Shown here in pieces: positions 31,032-40,300 of a DNA stretch of 44,214 nt (the first letter of the stretch is position 1; every line of letters starts with the position of its first letter). Below the pieces are notes generated by a model. That model was given only the letters and a program-made list of their open reading frames with translations. It had not been told where the DNA came from and searched no databases. Both the position numbers and the translations under genes were made by a program. The DNA lies in the IMG/VR virus record IMGVR_UViG_3300030329_002700, positions 1-44,214 of that record. One strand, 5' to 3'. The stretch comes from a virus.

Positions 31032-31619
31032 ATGGCGGTTTCCGAGGTATCCATCTGTAACCAGGCGCTTGCCCATATTGGTGCCGAGGCGCTGATCGAG
31101 GCATTGTCCGAGAACACCGAGGAAGCCCGTTTCTGCAATATCTACTATGCGTCTACCCGTGACAGCCTGTTGCGGGCGCATGAATGGAACTTCGCCACGC
31201 GCTATGTCAGCCTGGCGAAGATCGGCACAGCACCGACACGCTGGGAATACCAGTACGCCTATCCCGCCGACGCGCTGAACGCGATCGAGATCGTCAATAC
31301 CGTCGATGCCGACAAGATTGATTTTGAAATCATAAATGACGGCGCGTCTTCTCGCCTGATCGTTACCGACCAGGACGATGCGGAACTGCGCTACACCGCA
31401 AAGATTACAGACCCGACTGTCTTTGATCCGGGTTTTGTCGAGATCCTGTCCTGGGCAATTGCCTACCGCATTGCAGAACCGATTACTGGCTCATCTGAAA
31501 AGAAAAGCGACGCGCTGCGGATCTACTCGGAGACGTATGTGTCCTATGCCGGCCGCGACGCGGATGAAGGGATGGAGGATCCTGCTACTAATCCCAGCTG
31601 GCTCAAGGCCCGCGACTAA
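31032..31619 (+). CDS. Tail tubular protein A-like (T7 gp11-like)
   Basis: The 195-residue protein starts VSEVSICNQALAHIGAEALI and has the helical pattern of the T7 gp11-type adaptor (ARFCNIYYASTRDSLLRAHE, then WNFAT), which joins the portal to the tail nozzle. The stop overlaps the next ATG (TAATG). The start and length agree with that family. Confidence 0.85.
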   Translation: MAVSEVSICNQALAHIGAEALIEALSENTEEARFCNIYYASTRDSLLRAHEWNFATRYVSLAKIGTAPTRWEYQYAYPADALNAIEIVNTVDADKIDFEIINDGASSRLIVTDQDDAELRYTAKITDPTVFDPGFVEILSWAIAYRIAEPITGSSEKKSDALRIYSETYVSYAGRDADEGMEDPATNPSWLKARD

Positions 31620-34357
31620 TGGCAAAGGTCATCAAGGCCAGTTTTACCGGCGGCGAACTGGGTCCGTCGCTCCATGCCCGCGTCGATCTCACCAAGTACG
31701 AAACCGGCCTTGCGACCTGTTTCAATACCCTGATCCACGCGCATGGCGGGGCGTCCAACCGCCCAGGCACGGAGTTTATCTGCGAGGTAAAGGACAGCAC
31801 GAAGGCCGTCAGGCTGATGCCGTTTTCCTTCAATACCGAGCAAACGTATTGCCTGATCGCGTCTGACAGCAACATGCGGTTCATCAAGGATGCCGGCCAG
31901 ATTGTCGAGGCAACGAAGACAATTTCAGCGGCCACAAGGGCCAATCCCTGTGTGGTAACAGCAACCAGCCACGGCTACCAAAATGGGGAAGAGGTGTTCA
32001 TCTCCGGCGTTGTGGGCATGACGCAGCTGAACGGGCGAAACTTCCGGGTTAGCAACAAAACCGCAAATACGTTCGAACTTCAGGATCTTGCCGGCACCAA
32101 CATAAATTCCTCTGCGTTCACCGCGTATACATCAGGCGGCACCGCGGCGCGGGTCTACACAATTACCACGCCATACCCGGAAGCGGTTCTGTTCGACCTG
32201 AAGAAAACCCAGTCGGCCGATGTGATGACGTTTTGTCACCCAAGCTATGCGGTGAGGGATCTGACCAGGACAGCCCATACCTCCTGGTCGTTTACCGAAG
32301 TAGAATTCAGCCCGACGCAGACATTTGTGACCAACCTTGCTGTCACGGCAAACACAACCGGTTCGGTTACCGATCGATACACTGTCACCGCCTATAATGA
32401 GGAGGATGGCGAGGAAAGCCTTGCCGGTATCTCGGGCCACAAGGCCATCAGTAATATTACACAAGCCAACCCGGCGGTTGTAACGACGGCAACGCACGGG
32501 TTTGTAGATCACGATGAGGTTTTGCTTCAAAACATCGGCGGCATGACCGAGTTGAACGGTCGGCGTTTCAAGATCAACCAGCTGTCGTCCACCACGTTTG
32601 AACTGACAGGTGAAAACACAAGCGGCTACACCGCCTATACATCAGGCGGCACAGCTGCCCTGACGTTTGTTGAATTAACCAACAGCAACAGCACGCGCGA
32701 CAACACGATAACCTGGACCGCGAGTACAAACGCCGACAGCTACAACGTCTACCGCGACGTGAACGGCGTCATGGGGTTCATCGGATCTGCCGAAAATCCG
32801 ACCTTTACCGACAACAACAAGGAACCCGACGAGACCGACACGCCGCCGAAAGAACGCAACCCGTTCCGCGGCGAAGACAATTTTCCATCAACCGTCAGCT
32901 ATTTCGAGCAACGAAAGGTCTACGCCGCTACCAATAACAAGCCGCAAACGATCTTTTTCTCGCAGTCGGCAAACTACGACAACATGACGTTTTCATCGCC
33001 CCGAAAGGACGATGACAGCATCACAAGAACGGTCGCCGCCAGAGAAGTCAATTTAATACGCCACCTTGTGCCTTTGTCCGACCTGATTTTGCTAACATCT
33101 GGAGGAGAATGGAAAGTATCCGCGGGATCCAACGAGGTCATCACGCCTTCGTCCATCATCGTAAAGCCGCAAGAGTTCCGCGGTGCCAGCAAGGTCGAGC
33201 CGATCGTCGTCGGCAATACCGTTCTGTATGTCCAGGACCAGGGCAGCACGGTACGCGATCTTGGCTATAAGCTGGAAAGCGACGGCTATACCGGCACCGA
33301 TCTCAGTATCCTGGCAAATCATCTTTTCTACGGGTTTTCGATAATTGACTGGGCGTACCAGGAGAACCCGCACAGCGTGGTGTGGTGTGTGCGATCCGAT
33401 GGCGTTCTGCTTGGCCTGACCTATCTGCGCGAACATGAAGTCTGGGCCTGGCATCGCCATGAACTGGGCGGTGAGTTCCAGGGCGGCCATGCTGTCGTTG
33501 AGAGTGTTGCGTGCATATCGGAGGGAAGCGAGGACGCGCTTTATATCTGCGTAAAGCGCACGATTGGGGGCGCAACCAAGCGATATATCGAGCGCCTGCA
33601 TACCCGCGTGTTTACCGATGTCGAGGATGCCTTTTTTGTGGACAGCGGCCTGACGCTGGACAGCCCTGTCACCATTACCGGGGCGACAGCCGCCAACCCG
33701 GTTGTCGTAACTGCGCCGTCGCATGGGTTCAGCAACGGCGACGTTGTTGATATCGAGGATGTTGTCGGCATGACCGACATCAATAAAAATGGCTGGATTG
33801 TTGCGGATAAGACAACAAACACATTTGAATTGCAGAATTCAAACAGCACGGACCTGGACGGATCCGCGTTCACCGCCTACGCCTCTGGCGGCAAGGTCCG
33901 AAAAGCCGTGACATCGATTTCGGGGCTACACCATCTTGAAGGGCAGACGGTCTCGGCGCTGGCAAACGGATTTGTCGTTTCGGGTCTCACGGTCAGCAGC
34001 GGGGCCGTGACGCTGCCGAACGCTGCCAGCCGCGTGCATATCGGCCTGCCGTATGAGGCAGCGATCGAAACGCTGAACCCGGAAGTGTCGGGCCAGTCGC
34101 GGGCTACGATCCAAAGCGACAAAAAACGAATCTCGAACATAACCGTGCGCGTTGAGAATACCCGGGGCATATTCATCGGCCCCGACAGCACACGCACCGT
34201 CGAGATGAAACAGGGGCTAAACGACCTGACAACCGGCGATCTGTCGATGTCGATCCGTCCAACCTGGAACACAAACGGCCGCGTTTACATCAAGCAGCCG
34301 CATCCGTTGCCCATGACAATCCTGTCAGTGATCCCGGACATCAATGTCGGAAGCTAG
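31619..34357 (+). CDS. Tail tubular protein B-like (T7 gp12-like nozzle) with three FCCH-like repeats
   Basis: The 912-residue nozzle protein starts AKVIKASFTGGELGPSLHAR and DLTKYETGLATCFNTLIHAH, which are typical of gp12-type nozzles of BPP-1-like phages. Three copies of a domain of about 60-70 residues occur at about 108-178, 283-345 and 692-760 (for example VVTATSHGYQNGEEVFISGV, then TANTFELQ and TAYTSGGT), each with a GMT-[DQE]-[LI]-N core. Similar segments are often annotated in phages as ubiquitin-E1 FCCH-like domains; the name implies fold similarity, not ubiquitin activity. They probably decorate the tail. The gene overlaps the next by 14 bp. Confidence 0.85.
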   Translation: MAKVIKASFTGGELGPSLHARVDLTKYETGLATCFNTLIHAHGGASNRPGTEFICEVKDSTKAVRLMPFSFNTEQTYCLIASDSNMRFIKDAGQIVEATKTISAATRANPCVVTATSHGYQNGEEVFISGVVGMTQLNGRNFRVSNKTANTFELQDLAGTNINSSAFTAYTSGGTAARVYTITTPYPEAVLFDLKKTQSADVMTFCHPSYAVRDLTRTAHTSWSFTEVEFSPTQTFVTNLAVTANTTGSVTDRYTVTAYNEEDGEESLAGISGHKAISNITQANPAVVTTATHGFVDHDEVLLQNIGGMTELNGRRFKINQLSSTTFELTGENTSGYTAYTSGGTAALTFVELTNSNSTRDNTITWTASTNADSYNVYRDVNGVMGFIGSAENPTFTDNNKEPDETDTPPKERNPFRGEDNFPSTVSYFEQRKVYAATNNKPQTIFFSQSANYDNMTFSSPRKDDDSITRTVAAREVNLIRHLVPLSDLILLTSGGEWKVSAGSNEVITPSSIIVKPQEFRGASKVEPIVVGNTVLYVQDQGSTVRDLGYKLESDGYTGTDLSILANHLFYGFSIIDWAYQENPHSVVWCVRSDGVLLGLTYLREHEVWAWHRHELGGEFQGGHAVVESVACISEGSEDALYICVKRTIGGATKRYIERLHTRVFTDVEDAFFVDSGLTLDSPVTITGATAANPVVVTAPSHGFSNGDVVDIEDVVGMTDINKNGWIVADKTTNTFELQNSNSTDLDGSAFTAYASGGKVRKAVTSISGLHHLEGQTVSALANGFVVSGLTVSSGAVTLPNAASRVHIGLPYEAAIETLNPEVSGQSRATIQSDKKRISNITVRVENTRGIFIGPDSTRTVEMKQGLNDLTTGDLSMSIRPTWNTNGRVYIKQPHPLPMTILSVIPDINVGS

Positions 34358-34811
34358 TGTACAGCCCCTGGACGAGGAAACCCTCGCAGAATGCGCTGCG
34401 AAGGCGCGTGAGATCGATCGCCAGGAAGCCATGCTTCAGACCGGCCGGCCGCTTGATGAGGCCATGTGGCGCTCCTATCGCATGTCAACGGGCTGTTATG
34501 CCGGGCGGTGGGGCGACGACCTTGTTTGTGTCTGGGGCGTTGCTGCCCTGGCACCCCTGGAGGGGATTGGTCAGCCGTGGATGGTGGCAACGCCAGTGAT
34601 TGACCGTGCAGCGTTTCCGTTTCTGCGTCATTGTTGGTATTATCTCAACAAAATGAAGACTGAAAACGATTTCCTCTGGAACGTGGTCTGGGAGGAAAAC
34701 ACTGCTGCGCGACAGTGGTTGTCCTGGATGGGGTTTGAAATGAAACAACCGCGGAAAGTAGGTCCGTTCAACCGTAATTTCATTCCGTTCGAGTGGTCGG
34801 CAAATGTGTGA
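34344..34811 (+). CDS. T7 gp13-like internal virion/acetyltransferase-fold protein
   Basis: The 155-residue protein has the pattern of the DUF2833/gp13 family, with a GNAT-like fold (GRWGDDLVCVWGVAAL, then RAAFPFLRHCWYYLN). In T7, gp13 is an internal virion-associated factor in this position. The acetyl-CoA binding motif of true acetyltransferases is not clear, so catalytic activity is doubtful. A family B operator-like palindrome lies inside the gene (34633-34649). Confidence 0.7.
   Translation: MSEASVQPLDEETLAECAAKAREIDRQEAMLQTGRPLDEAMWRSYRMSTGCYAGRWGDDLVCVWGVAALAPLEGIGQPWMVATPVIDRAAFPFLRHCWYYLNKMKTENDFLWNVVWEENTAARQWLSWMGFEMKQPRKVGPFNRNFIPFEWSANV
34633..34649. promoter_or_regulatory. Family B operator-like palindrome inside the gp13-like gene
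   Basis: GTTGGTATTATCTCAAC matches all 12 fixed positions of GTTGNNATNATNNCAAC and shares TATTATCTCAACA with the copy at 23791. It lies inside a coding region of the late operon. If bound, it could act as a roadblock on late transcription. Confidence 0.5.
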
Positions 34812-35364
34812 ACTGTTTACGATAGGCACTGCGGCCATCACCGTTATGGACGTTGTCGGTGTGGCGTCCGCTGCAATGGGTGCCATGAGTTCGATGCAGC
34901 AGGCGCAGGCAGCCCAGGACCAGGCGAATTACCAGGCCCAGGTCGCGCGGAATAACGCGATCATAGCCCAACAGCAGGCTGACGATGTGCAGCTGCTGGC
35001 GCGGATGGAGGAAAGCGAGTACCGCACCCAGGTCGCGGGGTTCAAGGGCAAGCAACGCTCGATCCTTGCAGCCAGCGGGTTTGATGCAAACGAGGATGAT
35101 GCGCTTGATATTCTTTCCGACACGGCCGAGATCGGCGAAGTCGATGCGCTGAAAATCCGCAACAAGGGCCGGCGCGATGCGTACCGCTTCCACCTGGCGG
35201 CCCAAAGCGGCCAGGCACAGGCCGACTTATTCAGTATGCAAGCGGCGCAACAGCAACCCGCGACGGCGGGCGGTTTTGCGTTTGGCACCGGCATGGCTCC
35301 CGTCGCTGACAAGTGGATGACGCGCAACCGCGGTAAAACCATCGGGGGTTGGAAGATAGCCTGA
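34804..35364 (+). CDS. T7 gp14-like internal virion protein
   Basis: The 186-residue protein has an N-terminal hydrophobic helix (FTIGTAAITVMDVVGVASAA, then MGAMSSMQQAQ) followed by a Gln/Ala-rich coiled-coil and a C-terminal Gln-rich region. In T7, gp14 is ejected first and forms the outer-membrane pore. The order here, after a gp13-like gene and before a long helical protein, supports the same role. The stop overlaps the next ATG (TGATG). Confidence 0.75.
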   Translation: MCELFTIGTAAITVMDVVGVASAAMGAMSSMQQAQAAQDQANYQAQVARNNAIIAQQQADDVQLLARMEESEYRTQVAGFKGKQRSILAASGFDANEDDALDILSDTAEIGEVDALKIRNKGRRDAYRFHLAAQSGQAQADLFSMQAAQQQPATAGGFAFGTGMAPVADKWMTRNRGKTIGGWKIA

Positions 35365-37304
35365 TGCCGACAGTTCCTTCATTACAATCAGACACGCCTG
35401 GCCGCGTACAAACGCCGGCCTTCAGCGGACAGCAAAATATCCAGACCAACGTCGATATGTTTGGCGGTGGCGCTGCACGGCTGACGGGCATGACCGGGAA
35501 GCTGATGGATGCAGCTGCCGAGGTAGGCGAAAAAGCATTCCTGCGCGGCCAGAAAGAAGACGACGATACCGCACTGCTTGAATTTGAAATGAATTTCGAC
35601 GCCTGGCGTCACGATTATTTGAATAATGAACAGACCGGTCTTTATTCGAAAAAAGGAAAATTTACCCAGAACGCAACGTCAGACAGTCGCACGGCCGTCG
35701 AAAAGTATTTCACCGACGCAATGAAGGCGCACGAAAACAACCCGCGCATTCGCAACCGCCTGCAAAACTATGCCCAGGCGCAGGCACGGTCGCTGACTGG
35801 TGAAGTGTCTACCTATGAGCGCAGCGAAATGGGGACGTATCGCAAAGGGCTTTATGAGGCAAAAGTCGAACGCGCCAGTGAGACGGCGGTCTCTAAAATA
35901 ATAGGAAGCTATGCACCCGCCGGTACGGAAGTATCAAACGAAAAAGCCCGAGTACAACGCGAAGCAACGGCCGCGGTCAGAGAAGGCGTTCGCACGATAC
36001 AGGAAAACGGCAAGCGCCTCGGCCAGTCGAAAGACGAGATCGACAGAAACATCGAGAATTTTCGCGAAGGGGTTGTCGAGAGCGTGGTTAACAACATGCT
36101 TGCCAAAGGCAATGATCGTGACGCTCGCGAGTTCTACGACGCAAACAAGGATCTGGTTACAGACGAAAAAATACGCAACACGCTTGAGAAGTCGCTGGAG
36201 GATGGATCAACCCGCGGGGAGGCCCAGCGCCAAACAAGCAGGATATACAAAGCACACGACAACCAACCTGATCGGCTTGCGGCGGCCCGCAAAGAACTCG
36301 CAAACGATCCAAAGCTGCTTGACGATGTCGTCAAGCGCCTGAACGCCCGCGCAGCTGAAGAAACCCGCCAGCAAAAACTTGAAGATACCGATCGGTTTAA
36401 TAAAGCGAGCCAATGGCTGGCGAAACATAACCCGCCTAAAGGCGAGGACGGCCACAATCCCAATAAAGAGGCTGGAGAGGCGCGGACGTTTGATGATTTG
36501 CCCGCAAATTTGCGGCCAAGGGATGCGCGGCTGCTGTCGGCGCTCCGATCACAAAAACCTGATTTTGATACTGAGGCTTATCAAGCGGTCCTCGATATGC
36601 GCCGCGACTGGATAAACGGCAAAAACAACGGATGGGAAGGCCAGGCGGGGCGCGATGCAATCAAGCTGCTAACCGGCAAGGTCGATGATGGAACCTGGAA
36701 ATCGATCGACGCCATGCATCGCAAAGACACAACGCAAACGGTCAAAGGAGCGGATGCGCGGTCGGCGGTGCGCGAAGGCCGCAAGACAACCAGCCTCAAA
36801 CTGGCATCCACGGAAACCAAGAGGTTTGCGGAGATGTTTGCGCCTGTCACGGGTAAGCCCGGTAAATCAAAAGCCAAAAGAAAAAAGGCAAAACAAAAGG
36901 AAGCCTTGGCCCAGACCGAGGCGCGGCTCCATCAGCTGGTCGATGCCTGGTATGCGAACCCTGATAACGCGGAGAAGCAATTGTCCAAAAGCCAGGTCCA
37001 GAACTGGATTTTTGAAAGCCTGGTCGAAGGCGAGAACGTCTACACCGATACATGGTTGTACAACACGACCGAACGCCAGGCGATGCGCTTCGTTGAGTAT
37101 ATGGAAAACTACAAGGGGCGCGGCATGTTTGAGGTTACCGAAGCCGGCTACGATGAAATGGCGCGGTTGCTCAATGTCACGCCCGAAGCGGTTGCCGGGT
37201 ATGCCAAACAAATTAAAGACGCAGAAACTGAAAGCGGCGAACCATTGCTGGTCACCGTTAAGCGTCTTCGCGCAGCCCACGCGCTGGCAACGGGTGGAAA
37301 CTAA
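35364..37304 (+). CDS. Helical internal virion protein (gp15-like)
   Basis: The 646-residue protein starts MPTVPSLQSDTPGRVQTPAF and is mostly helical and charged, with many Ala, Lys, Arg and Glu in heptad-like patterns and a lysine-rich stretch near 500 (KAKRKKAKQKE). This is the composition of T7 gp15, which lies between gp14 and gp16 and forms a periplasmic tunnel. No enzymatic motif was seen. The ATG was chosen over a TTG 15 bases upstream. The giant gene starts three bases after its stop. Confidence 0.7.
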   Translation: MPTVPSLQSDTPGRVQTPAFSGQQNIQTNVDMFGGGAARLTGMTGKLMDAAAEVGEKAFLRGQKEDDDTALLEFEMNFDAWRHDYLNNEQTGLYSKKGKFTQNATSDSRTAVEKYFTDAMKAHENNPRIRNRLQNYAQAQARSLTGEVSTYERSEMGTYRKGLYEAKVERASETAVSKIIGSYAPAGTEVSNEKARVQREATAAVREGVRTIQENGKRLGQSKDEIDRNIENFREGVVESVVNNMLAKGNDRDAREFYDANKDLVTDEKIRNTLEKSLEDGSTRGEAQRQTSRIYKAHDNQPDRLAAARKELANDPKLLDDVVKRLNARAAEETRQQKLEDTDRFNKASQWLAKHNPPKGEDGHNPNKEAGEARTFDDLPANLRPRDARLLSALRSQKPDFDTEAYQAVLDMRRDWINGKNNGWEGQAGRDAIKLLTGKVDDGTWKSIDAMHRKDTTQTVKGADARSAVREGRKTTSLKLASTETKRFAEMFAPVTGKPGKSKAKRKKAKQKEALAQTEARLHQLVDAWYANPDNAEKQLSKSQVQNWIFESLVEGENVYTDTWLYNTTERQAMRFVEYMENYKGRGMFEVTEAGYDEMARLLNVTPEAVAGYAKQIKDAETESGEPLLVTVKRLRAAHALATGGN

Positions 37305-37307
37305 GTA

Positions 37308-40300
37308 GTGGTAAACCTGTTAGAAAACGACGAGGAAGACATTCTCTCGCAGCCCGACAACGAGGGGCCAGGCGATACGCTGACACCAAAACCGGAAAAC
37401 GATTTTGCTGCCCGGCTAGAGGCTATGGTTCAGCAGCTGGACCAACAGGCAACGGATCTTAACAAGTTTCGGACCAAGCAGTCGGTGTCTTTTGCCGGCG
37501 ATGTCCCGAACCCGGACGACCACGCGGTTGATGTTGAAAATGCCGACAAAACTAATCTGCCGGTAGAGGTCGCCCAGGCGCAGCGCCCGGCATTTGATGC
37601 GGCGGCGCTCGACGCGCAAGTCGAGAAAATGAACCCCGGCTATCTCAAGTGGCTGGCCGATCGCGACAACGCGGCAATCTCCAAGGACGATACATCTACC
37701 CTGGAGCGCATCAGTGCGCTGTGGGACGCCACCAAGGGCGCGTACAAGACCGGTAACGCAATCACCGATGTTGGTTTGCTGGGGTTTAAGAACCTGACCG
37801 GTGACATTACCGATGCTGAATTGCTGGAACTGAAGGCTCGCGAACGCGACCTGGAGCGCCTGCAACAGCAACAGAAGCTGTCCGGGTTTGGGGGCGATAC
37901 CGCACTGGAACAGCTGCTGGCCCCGTCCGGGTTTATCCTGTCGTCGGTCGAAAGCCTGCCGATGCTCATCCAGACCCAGACGGGCAGCCTTGATGAGGCA
38001 ATGCAAGGTGGGTTGATCGGCGGCACAGCCGGCTTTGCTTTTGGCGGCGTGGGTGCGGTGCCGGGGTTCTTTGGTGGCATAGGCGCAGGCTGGCGTGTCG
38101 GCATGGGCCTCGAAGCAGGCAAGCTGGAAGCCGGCCTGGCGTTCCAGGAATACATCACGATGAAGGACGACAACGGGCAACTGCTCGATCGTGACCTGGC
38201 AAGGACGGCCGCGCTGCTGACAGGCGCAGTCAATGGCGGGCTTGAAGTTTTTGCAATGAAAACGCTGCTCAAAGCGGCACCCGGTGGTGAGCAATTCCTT
38301 CGTATGGTTTCCCGCGAGGGTATGAAGGAAGCACTGAAACGCCCGACCTTTCGCCGCGCACTGACGAACTATTCCAAACGTGTCGCAATGGCAGGCGGTG
38401 CTGAAGGTGTCACGGAGTTTCTCCAGGAAACCATGACAACGGTAGCCGGGTCTGTCGCTAAAGCGCTGCAACAGGGCAGGGTGGGCGAACTGGCAACAGG
38501 CGAGTTTTGGGCCAAGACGTTTGGCGAAAGCGCCTATGCCGGTGTCCGCGGTATGCAGGGCGGCGCTGGTACGGCAACGGTGTTGGGAGCGCCTACCGTC
38601 GCGCTTGATGTTAACCGGGCGCGGAACGCGGAACGCGACAAGCTGTGGTTTGATGAACTCGCTGCCGGGGCGACAGAGAGCAAAACCCGCCAGCGATCGC
38701 CCGGCCGCTTTGCTGATTTTATCCGGGAGCAAGCCGCCGGCAGTAATGTCGAGACGGTGTATGTCGATGCCAACCGCTTTGTCGAAATGTTCCAGGGCAT
38801 GGGTTTTGATGCGGATGAAGTCGCCGAGAACTTCGACCTGGACCCCGCTGAGATCGATGCGGCACGGGAAGCCGGCACCGATATAGGAATAGATGTAGGC
38901 ACGTTCGCGGCCAAGATTGCACCAAACGAAGCCCTTTATAAGGGCGTCGAAGCCGATCTCCGTATCACGCCCGACAGCATGACGATGCGTGAAGCGGTCA
39001 AATTCAAAGAGGAAATACAAGCAAACGTAGACGACGAGGTCGAGCGTATAGTCCTTGAAAACGAAGGCGCAAGCGAAACTGAAATTATTTACAACCAGAT
39101 ATTCGGACAGTTGCGGAATGCCGGGCAAGGGCCAGACGCCGCTGATGCGGTGGCGCAAAACGTCGTGTCCGCCGTAGTTTCCCAGGCAGAAATGGATGGC
39201 ATTACGCCGCTAGAACTGTGGGTCCAGTACCCACTTGATATTGAAAGGGTCTTGCCGGAACAGCTGGAGGTAAAGCAGGGCGTCAGTACCGCCCAGGAAG
39301 TCATCATGGAACGCGCCCGCACGGGGCGGCGTCGCACCGAACGCCAGCTGTTCGGGCGGAGCCTGATTGATTTTGTGCGAGACCGCGGCGTTCGTTATGA
39401 CCCGGATGCTGTTGATACGCCAACGCAGTTAAGCATCGAAGGCGGCCGGCTGAATGTCGAGGGCGGGCCTGCAAATCTTGGGGCTGATCCGATGATCGGC
39501 GATCTCCAGGGCATGGATATCGATAAGGATCTGCGACCAGGGGAGCGCCGGGCATTGCGCCCCGAAGGCATGACGCTTGATGACCTGGCGCTTGCCGCCC
39601 AGGAAGCGGGGTATTTCCCGGAAAGGCTGCTGGAACAAGGGGACCGCATCGACATCAACGACCTGGTCGAGGCAATCCGCGAAAACCTTGCCGGCAATTT
39701 TACCTATATCCCTGAAGCCGAAAACATTCAGGACCGCGACCTGGACGCCGCCGCGGATGAACTTGTCGATGCATTGAATTCGATCGGCCTGGATCCGACC
39801 GAAATGACGCTGGACGAAATTCGCGAGGTGATCGATCGCGAACGCTCGAAGGCGGTTGGCGATGGCGGCATAGAGTTGCAGCACTCCGCTTATCACGGCA
39901 CCGGCGCAAGTGAACTGGAAGGCGGGCGCTTTGATATTAGCCGGGTGGGCGATCCCACGGTTGGCGAAGGGCATACGGCTTACGGGTGGGGTCTGTACTT
40001 TGCTTCAGAACGCGGCGTCGCAGAACACTACCGAGCGCAAAATGCGCCGAACACGGTAAAAATAAAAATAAAAGACTTCGATATTGGCGATGGTACGTTT
40101 TTTTCAACCGACACAATGGCGCCGGGTTATGTTTTTCTGAATGACCAGTTTGCCCAGCAATTTGAATGGTTCGCTGCACACAGCGAAAGTTTTGATGTTG
40201 CTGTCAGCGGTTTGAAAGAATGGGCGCAACAAAGAATAGACAACCCATACTACGAAGGGCGACGCGACAAAATTGAACGCGATCTTCGTTTGTTGGATCA

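Noticed and set aside
31619-34357. Ubiquitin-activating enzyme function suggested by FCCH-like repeats
   Set aside because: Only the beta-domain resemblance is present; there is no adenylation domain or catalytic cysteine region, and the context is a tail nozzle.
37416-39158. Long minus-strand frame of about 580 codons
   Set aside because: It is antisense to the giant gene, has no ribosome binding site, and its product is rich in His, Arg and Cys as expected for a shadow of GC-rich coding sequence.
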